From: Symsagittifera roscoffensis
Taxonomy: Eukaryota > Xenacoelomorpha > Acoela > Convolutidae
Direction of reading: 5' to 3'
DNA length: 64,000 bases
NCBI RefSeq assembly: GCF_963678635.1
Contig: NC_087063.1
Location: 24,560,701 to 24,624,700 of the forward strand
The notes below the pieces were generated by a model. It saw only the letters and a program-made list of their open reading frames with translations, was not told where the DNA came from and ran no database searches. Shown here one piece after another: positions 20,230-30,698 of the stretch. Each line of letters opens with the position of its first letter. Position 1 is the first letter of the stretch. A program made the position numbers and the translations under genes.

Positions 20230-21415
20230 GAAAAGTGGGGGAAAGAACCCACTGAATATATTGTCAATTTGGGATGCGCGCACGCCGGAGCCGCCAACTT
20301 ACCGCCAAAGGATTGGATAATCAAATTCCATTTGGGAATGATAGCAAAGTATGATATAGATGCAGATGATTTTTACTTCGATGCTACCTTGGATGCCACG
20401 GCGATTGCAGCGCCACCTGGGGACGTGAACGGGAAGAATCTTTTGGAGTTGGAGAAAAAGTTGAAAACAAATCTGTACCTTTCTATCGGAGATGAAGCGC
20501 AAAGAATCTCTAATGCTCGTAACCCGGGGGTAGTATTAAAACGGAACAATACCCACGAGTTCTAGATGAGATGCAGAATATTTTTAAACGAAACGTATTT
20601 TTCGAATATTTTTAGAGCGAAACGTTACACACGAGCGAGGATTGATTTACGGAAGAAAATAAAGAAATAACGAAACATTTGAGAAAATTCATCCAGAGCT
20701 AAGTGCTTTGGCCGGGAGATGTGACTTCGCTAACGGCACTGAAAATATTAGAGACATTTTCATCATGAACATGCGAGATTCCGATTGTCAACGAGAGTTC
20801 TCCGGATCTACGAAATCGCCAGAGGAATTGTATCGAATCGCATCATCCTATGAGAAGGGAAAGCGAACATATGACCATCAAGCAGGAACCTGTTAGCAAT
20901 ATTAGGAGAGGCCAAGGAAGTTTCAGAAACAGAGGGCGCAGGGGACGCGGAGGGCAAACAGTATCGGAAACGGAATCCGTCGGTGCCATATTTGTGATGC
21001 ACCAAATTATACGTTGGATCATATTGCCAACTGTCCTGCTAAAAGTATAACTTGTAATGCATGTCGAAAAGCAGGGCATTTCGAGCAAACAAGTAGGGGC
21101 GTAAAACGTGCAACTAACCATTGGCGGGGAAGAGGAAGGGTGGGTTTAGTCCGGAATAAGAATAAGCATCCTCGAAGCACTCACAGCGTAGACAACGGAA
21201 ACATACAGAAGGAGCAAGTAGCATGGGCCAACCAGCAGCAAGACTGCGGTGAGGAGATATCGACCTCCTCAGGGTCCAACGATTACATGGTGATGTCAAT
21301 CAAGAAAAAGAACGCGGTGGAGCTAAGAATTCCGAGTGCCAGTGAGCAAGTGGAGGTGTCGAGAAAGATGTGGCTCTGGGTCGATAGTGGGTCCCGCTTA
21401 CAATCTTCAGCATGA
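20225..21415 (+). pseudogene. Ty3/gypsy gag-protease remnant
   Basis: Several frames together encode a decayed gag. An N-terminal capsid-like segment is open at 20,269-20,565. A basic Arg/Gly-rich region then leads to cysteine knuckles around 20,975-21,095, the second being CNACRKAGHFEQT with Ser replacing the last Cys. At about 21,370-21,395 the frame reads WLWVDSGS, matching the Asp-Ser/Thr-Gly active site of a retroviral-type protease. Multiple stops and frameshifts make it non-functional. It sits between the primer-binding site and the RT remnant in the expected order. Confidence 0.7.
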
Positions 21416-21535
21416 CGGATCTGAAATCAACATTAGGTAAAACAAACCTATATTTACACGAGAAGAGTTTTTGGACTACTGCAACAACCGCATACACATA
21501 CTGGGGAAGATAGTGGTGATAATGGAGCTCAACGG

Positions 21536-22620
21536 ATGCGTGACACTGGTGCAAGTGTCCGTTATTGCAGGAAACCACAAATCAATCCATTTGCGCGATT
21601 TGATGGGCACCCTAGGACTGGAGTAGTACAAAGAGAACTAGTCATGGGAATTACGGTAGAAGATAGCTGCGCTAGTGCAGAGAGGCTAGACGAATTACAC
21701 ACATATTTTTGTAAGTTGTTTCCAAACTTTTTTACACGAATAGAGAAAATACGAGACGCCCAAAGTAAGAGCCGAATTGCCGACGCGTTAAAACCTATAC
21801 AACAAAAAAGTCTCAGGGTACCGATCAGCCACCGAGATAAAGTGGACAAAGAAATAGATCGTCTATTTAAAGAAGGACACGTTATCAAGCTTCAAGATTG
21901 TTTGGATAAGAATTTCGTGTCCCCAATCTTAATCACAGCAAAGAAGGACGGAAGTATAAAACTGGCATTGGAATCACGAACTGAACAAACAAGTACATAA
22001 AATAAATGTCAAATGCCCAATAAAGCTGAATTAGTAGACGGTATAAGTCAAATAATTGCAAAAAGGAAAGCGGGGGATGTCCATTTCACAACATTGGATT
22101 TTGGGTAAGCATACGAGCAAGTAGCATTACATGAAAAACCCAGCGAACAGTGTAATTTTTCATTAGTAGGGTAAAATTGACGGTGACATTTTGCTTTAAG
22201 AACGGATTTTATTAGCTTACTTCAATGCCGGCGGAATTTCAGTAAGTTATAGATACTTTACTCAAGGAATTCCCCTAAGTGAACGCTTTCTTAGATGACA
22301 TCCCAGCCGCATCGAAGGGAATTTAAACAGAACACATTGCATTACCCGAGAAAATTATTTAAAAACTGGATGTATCGAACGCCGCCTTGAAAATACGAAA
22401 ATGCGAATTTGCGAAAAATGAATAAGAATGGCTAAGTTTTCCAATCGGAGAAGTCGGTATTACACCGTTGATTCGAAAAACCAAAGCATTCGAAGATGTA
22501 AAACCCCCAAGTCAAGAAAACAGTTGGAGTCACTGATGTACTCACTACACAGCCTACATAAGTTTTTGCCAAAATTTGTAGAAGCTAGTACGCCTCTCCG
22601 TCCGTTGTTGAGTTTAAATA
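21536..22620 (+). pseudogene. Ty3/gypsy reverse transcriptase remnant
   Basis: The open segment 21,536-22,000 encodes the region ahead of and into the RT fingers (basic, ending in KKDGSIKLALES, the usual KKDGS.R pattern). After frame changes, TTLDFG appears near 22,095, corresponding to the first catalytic Asp box. FLDD occurs near 22,288-22,299, the YxDD-equivalent. The stretch 22,428-22,628 reads as the thumb/connection with a PLRPLL motif. Stops and shifts occur in between, so this is a dead copy. Confidence 0.75.
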
Positions 22621-22975
22621 ATGAGTGAATTTGGACTCAGGCATGCGACAATGCTTTGCAACAGTTAAAATGTTTGGTTAAGAATATTGTCGTACTCAAA
22701 CACTACGATATACACTGGGAAATAAGAATAGTCTGCGACGCTAGTCATGACGGTCAGGGGGCCGTGCTAGAGCAGTACGGTTCGAATGGGTGGCACACAA
22801 TTTCATATGGGTCACGATATCTTAATACGGCAGAGAAAAAATACTCGACAAACGAGCTTGAATTACTCGCAGTAGTTTGGGCCACGGAGCATTTTTGCAA
22901 TTGCATTTATGGGCGCTATTTTACTGGATCATAAAGCATTATTAACACTTAAACTCTTTTGTGACAAGAAATAAA
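22621..22975 (+). pseudogene. Ty3/gypsy RNase H remnant
   Basis: The frame 22,656-22,934 contains CDASHDGQGAVLEQ and NELELLAVVWATEHF, diagnostic of the RNase H region of Ty3/gypsy pol. A shift near 22,930 is followed by the usual DHKALLTL in another frame. It continues the RT remnant. Confidence 0.8.
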
Positions 22976-23870
22976 ACATTTTTCAGAAGACTAACCCAAT
23001 GGTATGATCATTTACTACCGTATGAATTTAAAAATAAACATCGCCAAGGATCAAAAATGGGGATGGCCGGTTATTTATTACGTTTTACGTCGGCAGTGGT
23101 ACCAGAGACAAGCCATTATGACGAAAACTTTACTGTAGCAAAAGTACGAATGATTGATGAGGTATTATATCCTCGGTACCAGTTAAATTCTAGGGGTCAA
23201 ACAGTGAAACAAATTCAGAAAATACCGGCGGTTGTGGGCGTCAGAGCATGCGTTCACTCACGGACATCCAACAGCAATCGACGGAAGTTTGAACATGCAA
23301 ATGCAAGACCGAAGTATGAAGGTTCACAAGAGGGCGTGGTTGCATGCAGCCGGCAATCAGCCAATCAGAAACAAGATTTTTGCAAATTGCGCTCTAAGCA
23401 AATCAGACGTTGTGCTCAGTCAGTTAAATATAGTTGCTTCATCGAACAAAATTATAAATTTGCAAAAACTAACAAGTCTGCAACTAACTCGCCGGAGAAA
23501 TCAGATCCGAAATATTCTACAATTGTAAATACGTATACTCAATCCGCAATTGTTAATCTTAATGTTGTTCTAAACCGCGTATAACTCAACCGCCTAGTCT
23601 AAGTTCCGATTCGGACCTTGAAGTTATACCCCCAAAAAAGCACCGCCAACAACTAACACCTCTAAAAAGTTAAACACAATTATATCGTTCCCCAATAGTT
23701 TCCTGGTCTCTCTTATCCCCTTTTAAATACCAAAAATGGGTCTATTCTACCATTCCCATTGACAGTAGAACTGTCAAGAAGCTCGAATTTCCAGGAATTT
23801 TAAATCTGAAACTTGTGAAGGCCAATCTGGAAAAAGACCTGATTTTGAAAAAAATTAGAGATGCTTAGGA
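22976..23870 (+). pseudogene. Rearranged segment of the gypsy element lacking a recognisable integrase core
   Basis: A 207-codon open frame (22,961-23,584) begins with sequence typical just after RNase H (LTQWYDHLLPYEFK). It then becomes Arg/Lys/Ser-rich with no HHCC or DDE motif visible. The integrase expected here appears to have been replaced or deleted, because the element resumes with its C-terminal tail at 23,871. Confidence 0.45.
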
Positions 23871-24272
23871 ATGCGAAGCGGTGTTTCTTTTAGATCAGCG
23901 TTAGAAGAAAAGCCAATAGCACCAAAGGCCGCCAAAGGCCCCCGCTCAGAGAGCACTCCAGGGCCAAATAAAAATCTCGAACAAGGAGTCTCACCGGCCG
24001 TTAACTACAATATGTTACCATCGGGGTCAAACAGCCGAAGCGACAAACGAAAAAGAAGCGGGGTACACGAACGAGCAAACGCAGCGAGCGGAGTGACAAC
24101 GAAGAAAACGGCGGGCGATGAAGATAGAAAGGACGACACTAACGAACCTTCAGGTACGGAGCAAGCAGGGACATCAAGAACCGACGGTCAAAGCAAACAA
24201 AAACCAGGGGAAGCTACGCGACAATACGATCTACAGGACAGCAGAGAGGGGTCACCAAGATGGGTGGTGTAA
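23871..24272 (+). pseudogene. C-terminal tail of Ty3/gypsy pol, copy 1
   Basis: An open frame encodes a hydrophilic Ser/Lys/Gly-rich tail ending DLQDSREGSPRWVV. Near-identical tails occur at 33,187-33,589 (plus) and about 55,740-56,150 (minus), where they follow an integrase C-terminus. The start here is a recombination edge: homology to the other copies begins abruptly at about 23,871 (GCGAAGCGGTGTTTC). Confidence 0.7.
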
Positions 24273-24299
24273 TGATCAACCAAATTGATCGAAAAACAG

Positions 24300-24694
24300 A
24301 AAAAGCTTTTAAAAAAGGAAAACCCAGGGAGAGGGTCGGCAGATAGGCCGGCAAAACTCAAAATCCAAGTTAAAACTTCTTTTGTTCATTAAACTAAAAC
24401 TCTTTATTAAACCTAAAATAAAGAAACTAATTTATACGATGATATGTACCAGCTGGGTTCTGAGTATTATAAATTTTCAATCTACTGATTTAAAATTTAT
24501 TGTGGTTGCCTCTATGACAGAGGGATTCTTTTTGAGTTTAAGTAAAGTCTTCGGTTTCCGTCTGGGGACCTGCTGCTGTTGACTTTGTTTTCGCTATTGT
24601 CTGGCGTACATTGAAACAGATGAGTGCAGTTATCTTAGGTATTTTGAACAATTCAGTTGCCGCTTGAATTTACTCACCTTTTGCATCTACATCA
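24300..24694 (+). mobile_element. 3' LTR of the Ty3/gypsy element, copy 1
   Basis: A purine-rich stretch at about 24,308-24,336 (AAAAAAGGAAAACCCAGGGA) may be the polypurine tract. The LTR ends CATCTACATCA at 24,694, as at the 5' LTR end. The left boundary is uncertain. Compared with the 5' LTR the sequence is clearly diverged, so the insertion is old. Confidence 0.6.
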
Positions 24695-24980
24695 GTCTCT
24701 CGTACTGTCAACAAAAATGGTTGAAAAAGGTTGTAAGAACTGGAAACCAACCTTGCCTGCTTCGTTGGTTCAATACGAATATGCATCAAAACGATTAAGT
24801 AAAATGACGAAGACCATGAGGGGGGCTTCTAAAATGCAACAAATTACTAATTCACTGGACACTCTCAGACCCCAGGTGCATGAGAACTGTCCAGTCCGCC
24901 TTCTTGTGATTGCTTACTAAAGTCAAATTGTGCTTTACCCGGTAACCAGAGAAGCCGATGTGATGTTTTACTAACTGGAC

Positions 24981-25172
24981 ATGAACGTCGTCAGCAGTGG
25001 TGAGTCGAGTTTGGTCCCCCTTGGTTACAAGTTGGCCTTCAAAGTTCAATATAAGCACATGACACCAGTTGCGAACCTGCTTATTAAAACGGGCTGTAGT
25101 TTTTCCAAGTGTTTATCTTACTCAGGACTTAAAGAGCCATGCCCCAGAAAACACACTAACTTATCTCGATGA
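24981..25172 (+). CDS. 63-codon ORF kept open in all three copies of the duplicated flank
   Basis: The ATG-started frame encodes a 63-residue protein with a central hydrophobic segment and three Cys. Counterparts at 34,307-34,498 (plus) and 54,865-55,056 (minus) have the same length with a handful of amino-acid changes and no frameshift. Family unknown. Openness in three copies is suggestive but could be chance given their youth. Confidence 0.3.
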   Translation: MNVVSSGESSLVPLGYKLAFKVQYKHMTPVANLLIKTGCSFSKCLSYSGLKEPCPRKHTNLSR

Positions 25173-25379
25173 GCGCTTCCTATTTAATTTGTATTGAATT
25201 TCGCGCAATTATTAAAGTTGGTATCAAAAAACCCGAACATGAAATCAAATTATTCAAGCATAAAATCATCTCTGAACCTATCTTGAAAAATCTTCAGTAA
25301 GCCCAAACTACAAGTCTAAAATAAATTCATTATCACAAAAACGTTCAGTAAACAAGGTGCAATATTTTTTTTACGTGCC

Positions 25380-25556
25380 ATGAAGGGTGCGGCCACCAGC
25401 TGCAGGAAGCAACATAAAGAAACAGAAGCAGGTCGTCTCAGAGTAACCCAAAAGTATCGTCTCCTTCCGAAGACTCCTTCACCAGAGGAGGGCACGCAGA
25501 CGTCTGCCCCGACCAGCCACCCTGTCCTCCGAACTCAACTTAGCTACCAGTTGTAG
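25380..25556 (+). CDS. 58-codon basic/Pro-rich ORF in the duplicated flank
   Basis: The ATG at 25,380 opens a frame rich in Lys/Arg/Gln, then Pro/Thr/Ser, ending with TAG at 25,556, in a GC-richer island. In the second copy (about 34,707) an extra A in an A run shifts the frame, so it is not preserved there. A shared exon of a lost gene or chance are both possible. Confidence 0.25.
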   Translation: MKGAATSCRKQHKETEAGRLRVTQKYRLLPKTPSPEEGTQTSAPTSHPVLRTQLSYQL

Positions 25557-26142
25557 ACCAGAAAACAATAAAATGGCCAAAAAGCATAAGGCAACAAATT
25601 TTGAACTATCGAAATCAAAAAATTTAGTACATTCAATTTATGTATCTCAAATCTTCACTTTACTTGTGGTCTTAATTCAATAAAAAAGATATGTGAAAGC
25701 TAAAACTCAACGGCTTGGGTTATTATACCTGCAAGGACTTAGGTGCAAGCAACATTGGAAAAACTTGGTCTACTTTACAGATTTTACGTTTATATTTGTG
25801 TGATTGTTTTGCGCATACGAACTCAAGTTATCACTCGGACTGTTTCAAAAAAAAACGCGGGGAAGTAACATATAAACGTAAAAAAAGAATTAATAAAATC
25901 TGAATACAAAATTAGTTTAGAGTGTGAAAATAACTTCTTCTCTGATTACTCCCCTGGGAGCCACCCGCAGCGTTACGCCAGCATCAGAAGGAGCGAAGGC
26001 AATCTAGATCACGGAGAACAACTCAGTCAACCGGACCATCACAGCGGGAACCTCTAGTTCTCCCATATTGCTAGTAAACTTTGGCAAAATCCCAACAACC
26101 AACAGGTGACAAACTGAGAAAACTAGCCACTTCAGCACCTGC

Positions 26143-27912
26143 TGATGCATACGGGCTCGACTGATTTTGTGTAAGATTGATACTACTGCAATTAATTGAC
26201 TAACAAGGTTTCAATTTAAGATCAGTGCATAAAATTACAACACGTGCCAAAGTCCACAAATTTTCGACCTCTTGATAAACAAATAATCAGCACCGACACC
26301 GAGTGAACGAAAAATTACCAATCGCTTATAAAATTGGAATTTAGCACGCTCGTGCGAATACTGACAAGTCGCAAATAGACTGACTGAATAAACCGCTGGT
26401 AGATAAGAACTTGAAGCTGAACTGAACTCACCTGAAAATTGCAATGATTTGAAACACTATAACCAAAAAATTTCAAATCCTGCATCTTGAGCAAATCTTC
26501 GCATCCTAAATCATACACTCTCATCTAGATTTAGGTTACATAAAACAGTCAATTTTTGATTGCGGAAAAGTTTGTCAAAACATTTTTTCTCGTACCAGTC
26601 CTGAAAAACAGTTTTACTATGAAAAGAGGAATCAAGCAAATCCTTGAAAAAACTTCAGAGCAGTGGAAAACACCATCAGTCGACTGCCCACTAAACTTTT
26701 GAACGAATTTCTGTAACGACAGACCGATTCAATATCGTTTGTTTGCTGAAACTCATCGAAGAAAAAGAACAATTAGCTAAAAAAAGAAGACGGCCAAATA
26801 CAAATCGAGACCTAACGATTCGTTCATAAACACCCAGCTAGAACAGACCACCCCCAGAGGGAAGCTGCAAATGTAGCCGCAGCGGCCATTGCCGGCATAA
26901 TTTTTTCAACTCAGGCATCATGCTGGGAAAAATGGACATCTGCGTAGAAATTGGAAACCTTGGTTCATGACAAGACAAAGCAAAAATCAATTCGAAAATA
27001 TAGAAATCCTGGAGACGTTTTCGATGACCGGGACATATTATGTATCGGAAAAAGGAACGTTATCAAACTAATTTTTCTTTGCAATCTCGAACGAACTGTC
27101 AGAGATCAAATCAATTCAAGGACAAACCCTCGCAAATAAAAAAAACTGAAGACTATTCAGGTGTAATTTGAAGCAATCCGAGATACTTTTTGTTTACTGC
27201 GGGACTGTACAAGCAGGTTGCTGGCTAATTAAAGTCTTATTATACAGCAATGCCATTATTGGCAGCATTTCATGTAGACATAAGGAGCTAAAAGCCTGCT
27301 TTATTTGCAGTAATAGCTAATTTATTGAACTCCGCCCAAACATTGTTAGACGCCAGACTTCAATGTCTCTCGTGCCTCGAGACCTGTTGCTGGCAGTGAT
27401 CGATGCAGTGTACAGGAATCAAAATTATGAGAACCCTCGGATATCAATTAAAATACCACCAAGCAATTTACACTCGTACTACGATACAAAATACTTCATA
27501 ACGTAGCAACAAACAAAGGCCTTCTAGTGAGCTTGGCGGCACTATAAGCGTCATTTCGAACCGTTTTCAAATATACCCAGCATATCTTGATCTTATACCG
27601 CATCCGCAGTCAACCGAAGCTAAAATATGGGTCACAGAGGGCCCATAACTAGCAGTTTTAGAAAATTCGATGGGAACGAATGTGCTGACGAAAAAATAGT
27701 ATTCATTAAGTAACAACAGTAACAAAATAGTGATATGCCACCAAAGATTGGAAACCCGTCTTGGAAAATTTTTATGTCTCGCCATCACAATGTAATTTCT
27801 TTTGACAATAACAGCTGCCAAAGTGTGCGAGAGAGAGAGAGGAGATCCTGATTTGGAACCCGGAAAAGGCAACGAAATTGTGTCACAGTTTTTTGCTCAT
27901 AACTTCAGCTAG
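26143..27912. other. AT-rich sequence without a clear gene
   Basis: A short GC-rich island at about 26,840-26,945 is open in two plus frames, one being Ala-rich and hydrophobic (about 26,852-26,953), but no family or splice frame could be fixed. A GA repeat (GAGAGAGAGA) lies at 27,829-27,842. Nothing else is supported. Confidence 0.3.
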
Positions 27913-28083
27913 TGCTGCTTTTATCTACTTTGCTTCGAATCAAAGACGGACGCTGGAGTGAAGTTGTTACGTGATATCATGGCAAAATTGATCGATAGTC
28001 CACTTCTGACGAAGATGGATCAGCTCGAAGACATAACAGGCACAATCGCACTAGACTTGAAAATTGAAACAAACACTAATTGA
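27913..28083 (+). CDS. Exon-like 56-codon open stretch, helical
   Basis: The frame is open from after a TAG (27,910-27,912) to TGA at 28,081. Codon use is richer in G than the surroundings, and the product has a heptad-like pattern (KLLRDIMAKLID...). It vaguely resembles the ORF in repeat R1 (51,512-51,694), which also has a KLL..I...L helix. Possible exon of an unknown helical protein; no ATG at its start. Confidence 0.25.
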   Translation, partial: CCFYLLCFESKTDAGVKLLRDIMAKLIDSPLLTKMDQLEDITGTIALDLKIETNTN

Positions 28084-29625
28084 CCAACTGAAACAAAACA
28101 TCCCGCTACGGTTATCACTGATGCTAACGACGTGTTCGTCGGTAAATTTTTTTGCAAATGTTGTTGATGTACATTTACCATTGCTTTGCCACTTTCTGAA
28201 GCTTAACACCCAATTTTTCTCGAGTCATCAGAAGGGAAGATCGATTTAAAGCCAGTTCAATAAACTGCAGCCGCGCACAAAAATTAACCTTCTGTTGGTG
28301 TAGGAAGTGCACCTGAACTCGAGACCTGGGTGTGAAAACGTCAAATAGATTTGTGAGAGAGTCGTTTGAAGTGGTTAAAACTGGCTTTCATTTTACTGTT
28401 TTTTTTCCTAAAACCACTGCCAAGCATCACGACCTAAATTTTTTGTAATTTAGTTGTTTCACAAGTATTTAAGTAAGCTTTTCCAACAATTTTTAACCTT
28501 TAACGATATCAACCTGTAGTAACTTTCCGCAGTACCTATTATATAGTGTGCGTTAAATTTTTCAGCTGATCTATCTGAGTTCTTAAACAAAAATTTTAGA
28601 GCATGTAAGTTAGAAATTGAAATCAAGTGAGATTCAAATGGAATAACTAACTTGATTTTTTAAATTGAAAAGGCAACAATTTCGATGCAGTTCCTTAGAT
28701 TTTAAAGTCACCAGGGCCGAACAATCAAGAGTGAAGGTGTGAGCTCCCTGAATTGACGCCACATAGTTAGTTGCTGTAATTTTCGATGATAATCAAACTC
28801 AAACCCATGAAATTTTTTTTGTGAAGCCAATTGTATCATAAACTGATATTTGCATTTAAAGACCAGCTAACTGTTTATTGAAACCAATTTTATAAAATTG
28901 AGTGATTAGCTAGGAAAAAGAAAAGGAAAGTATTGCTCACATTATTAATGAAAGGATTAGCTGAAGGATCAGGTTGAAAATCTGATCACAGCATCCCTGA
29001 AAAAAAACAGCCTTTTAGCTAATTGGTATATCGGGAACTGAAATATCTAGATTTCAGACATGGTATATTAAAGACAGTGTTGTCTGGAGCTCAAACCTGA
29101 AAAGATAATACACCTGTGATTATCTTTCGTACAAATATAGGTGCTCAATGTTTTGGGCAAGTAGCGAGAATATATTCCGCGCTACTCACTCAAAAGCGGC
29201 GAACAAGTCCGATTTAGAAATCATTTTAAATCGAATTGAAGCGAGATACCTGATACGAGCAGTTTTGGTTGATCTTAAAAATTTCACGAGCAGTTTTGTT
29301 TAGTGCAATACTTTATAAACTTGGAAAAAGAAAAAGTTAATTAGATACCAGGCACACTAAGCGCGCGGGATTAGAAAGATTGCTCTGATCAGAGCAAAAC
29401 GCTGAATGTTTCGCATCAATTGATAAACTGAGCAGTTAATCTCGACCAATGTCAGGATAATACAGTTAGATGACACGAAGATCCAGATTTCGATTCTTCA
29501 AGAGAATAAGATTTCGTTGGGAAATGTCTGAATAAAAAAACTAGCCGAGCATATATATTTTTCTCTTTCTTCGGAAGTCGGAACAATTAGCAATTGAACG
29601 CAGTTTCGAAATGACCAAACCATGA
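28084..29625. other. AT-rich intron-like sequence
   Basis: No supported gene. The open stretch 28,064-28,249 overlaps the preceding exon-like ORF in another frame and has no signature. The TM5 exon of the receptor candidate should lie somewhere between 16.4 and 29.6 kb but was not identified. Confidence 0.3.
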
Positions 29626-29833
29626 TTGATAAAGTCGGAAATCAGAAAAACGTTAAAAATTTTCGCTCGATGAAAACAAACGTTGCTTTTGATGCTCATC
29701 ATTGTCCTTGCAGTTAAATCAGCTTTGTATTATGTGTTCAAGTGGGACTATGGAGCAGTGCGCCACGGACAAACTTCGGAATACGTAGACTTTTATCGCT
29801 TCATAACCTTTTTCGTTAACGAAAGGGGGCCAG
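29626..29833 (+). CDS. Receptor candidate exon: TM6 and third extracellular loop, with an in-frame TGA
   Basis: A basic segment (KTLKIFAR) leads through a TGA (29,671-29,673) into a hydrophobic helix (LLLMLIIVLAVKSALYYVF), then a polar loop with a second aromatic stretch. This is the pattern of the ICL3-TM6-ECL3 part of a GPCR. The exon ends GGCCAG|GTGTGC in phase 1, matching the next exon exactly. Either the TGA disables the gene, or the exon starts later, for example at TTGCAG|TTAAATC (29,714), with TM6 partly encoded upstream. Confidence 0.45.
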
Positions 29834-30045
29834 GTGTGCACATTAGCATGTATATCATTTTGCATAATCTCTGAAGCATGAAAAATGATACTCTTGGCGT
29901 TTAGTCGAAGTTAAAAGGAGGCAATTTTAAGATCTTGGTCAAAACTTAATCCAGGCTTATTAAGTTAATGCTAATTTACACGCATGCTAATCGGCCTTCC
30001 TGATCAGAAGACTATGACGAAGTATGGGAAGAATATGTAACTCAG
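29834..30045 (+). other. Canonical 212-nt GT-AG intron between TM6 and TM7 exons
   Basis: The donor is CAG|GTGTGC and the acceptor GTAACTCAG. Phase 1 on both sides yields an Ala codon across the junction and keeps the receptor frame open. Confidence 0.5.
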
Positions 30046-30224
30046 CATTTGTCTTGGAGACTTTGCTTCGCTCCGTCAAAATATCCTACAGTTTTATCAA
30101 TTCTATTCTTCTCATTGTCCTACTGAAACCCTTCAATGAACCGATCACAAAAACATACAAGAATGTTCTAGAACACCTGAAGCTCTTAAAAGTGTCAATT
30201 CACAAATTCTACAGAAACTATTAA
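30046..30224 (+). CDS. Receptor candidate last exon: TM7 and cytoplasmic tail
   Basis: The frame encodes a helix containing SYSFINSILLIVLL, aligning with the Ser-Tyr/Leu-x-Asn-Ser part of TM7. An amphipathic helix-8-like segment follows (EPITKTYKNVLEHL), then a short basic tail and TAA at 30,222-30,224. The usual Asn-Pro-x-x-Tyr is degenerate, so coupling may be altered, consistent with a fast-evolving receptor. Together with exons 1-4 this gives all landmarks except TM5. Ligand class cannot be told. Confidence 0.5.
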
Positions 30225-30698
30225 CAGCAAAAAAATATTACTCAAGGCCCCAAATATCCGTTTTCTTTAGAGCTCACCATTCCTAACCGCTTAAAACAAT
30301 AAAAATCTTCGTTTCAAGCTGCTGTTGTACGTTGTGATACAAGATTATTTTTGAAGAGAAAAACACCCATAGACAAAACTGCTCCTTGTTTTAAATGGTC
30401 GGAAAAACCATAGAGCCTTTCAACTCGTTCTGAAGGAAAACCAAGAACGCTTTTGTCAGTTGATTCTCAGAAAAACACCGTGTTTTTTTTGTAAATTTTG
30501 ATAAAGTCAGAGAAAATCTAATTTAAACAAACGAGTCACTGCAAACAATTTACATCAAGTTCAGCATTGAAGTAATTGTTGAAGTATCTACTTACGAATT
30601 AGAATTTTTGGATTCTTTTTTTTCAATCTTTGCTTCTTTTAAAAAAAGCCAGTCATGCAATTCTCATATATGTAAATTGTATGACTAGCATTTTTTCG
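30225..30698. other. Short intergenic stretch before the giant inverted repeat
   Basis: AT-rich downstream region of the receptor candidate with A/T runs; nothing else seen. Confidence 0.4.

Larger units (their letters stand above)
24695..26142 (+). repeat. Duplicated flank downstream of the LTR, copy 1
   Basis: This 1.45-kb segment is not part of an LTR element, yet it follows the LTR in all three copies: here, 34,022-35,498 (plus) and about 53,870-55,341 (minus). Homology ends at AGCCA(C/A)TTCAGCACCTG. Shared flanks mean the copies arose by segmental duplication, or that this is part of a larger composite element. Several short ORFs are inside. Confidence 0.75.

Noticed and set aside
24382-24582. 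66-codon hydrophobic frame considered as a receptor TM5 exon
   Set aside because: It lies within the gypsy LTR and is present in the other LTR copies.
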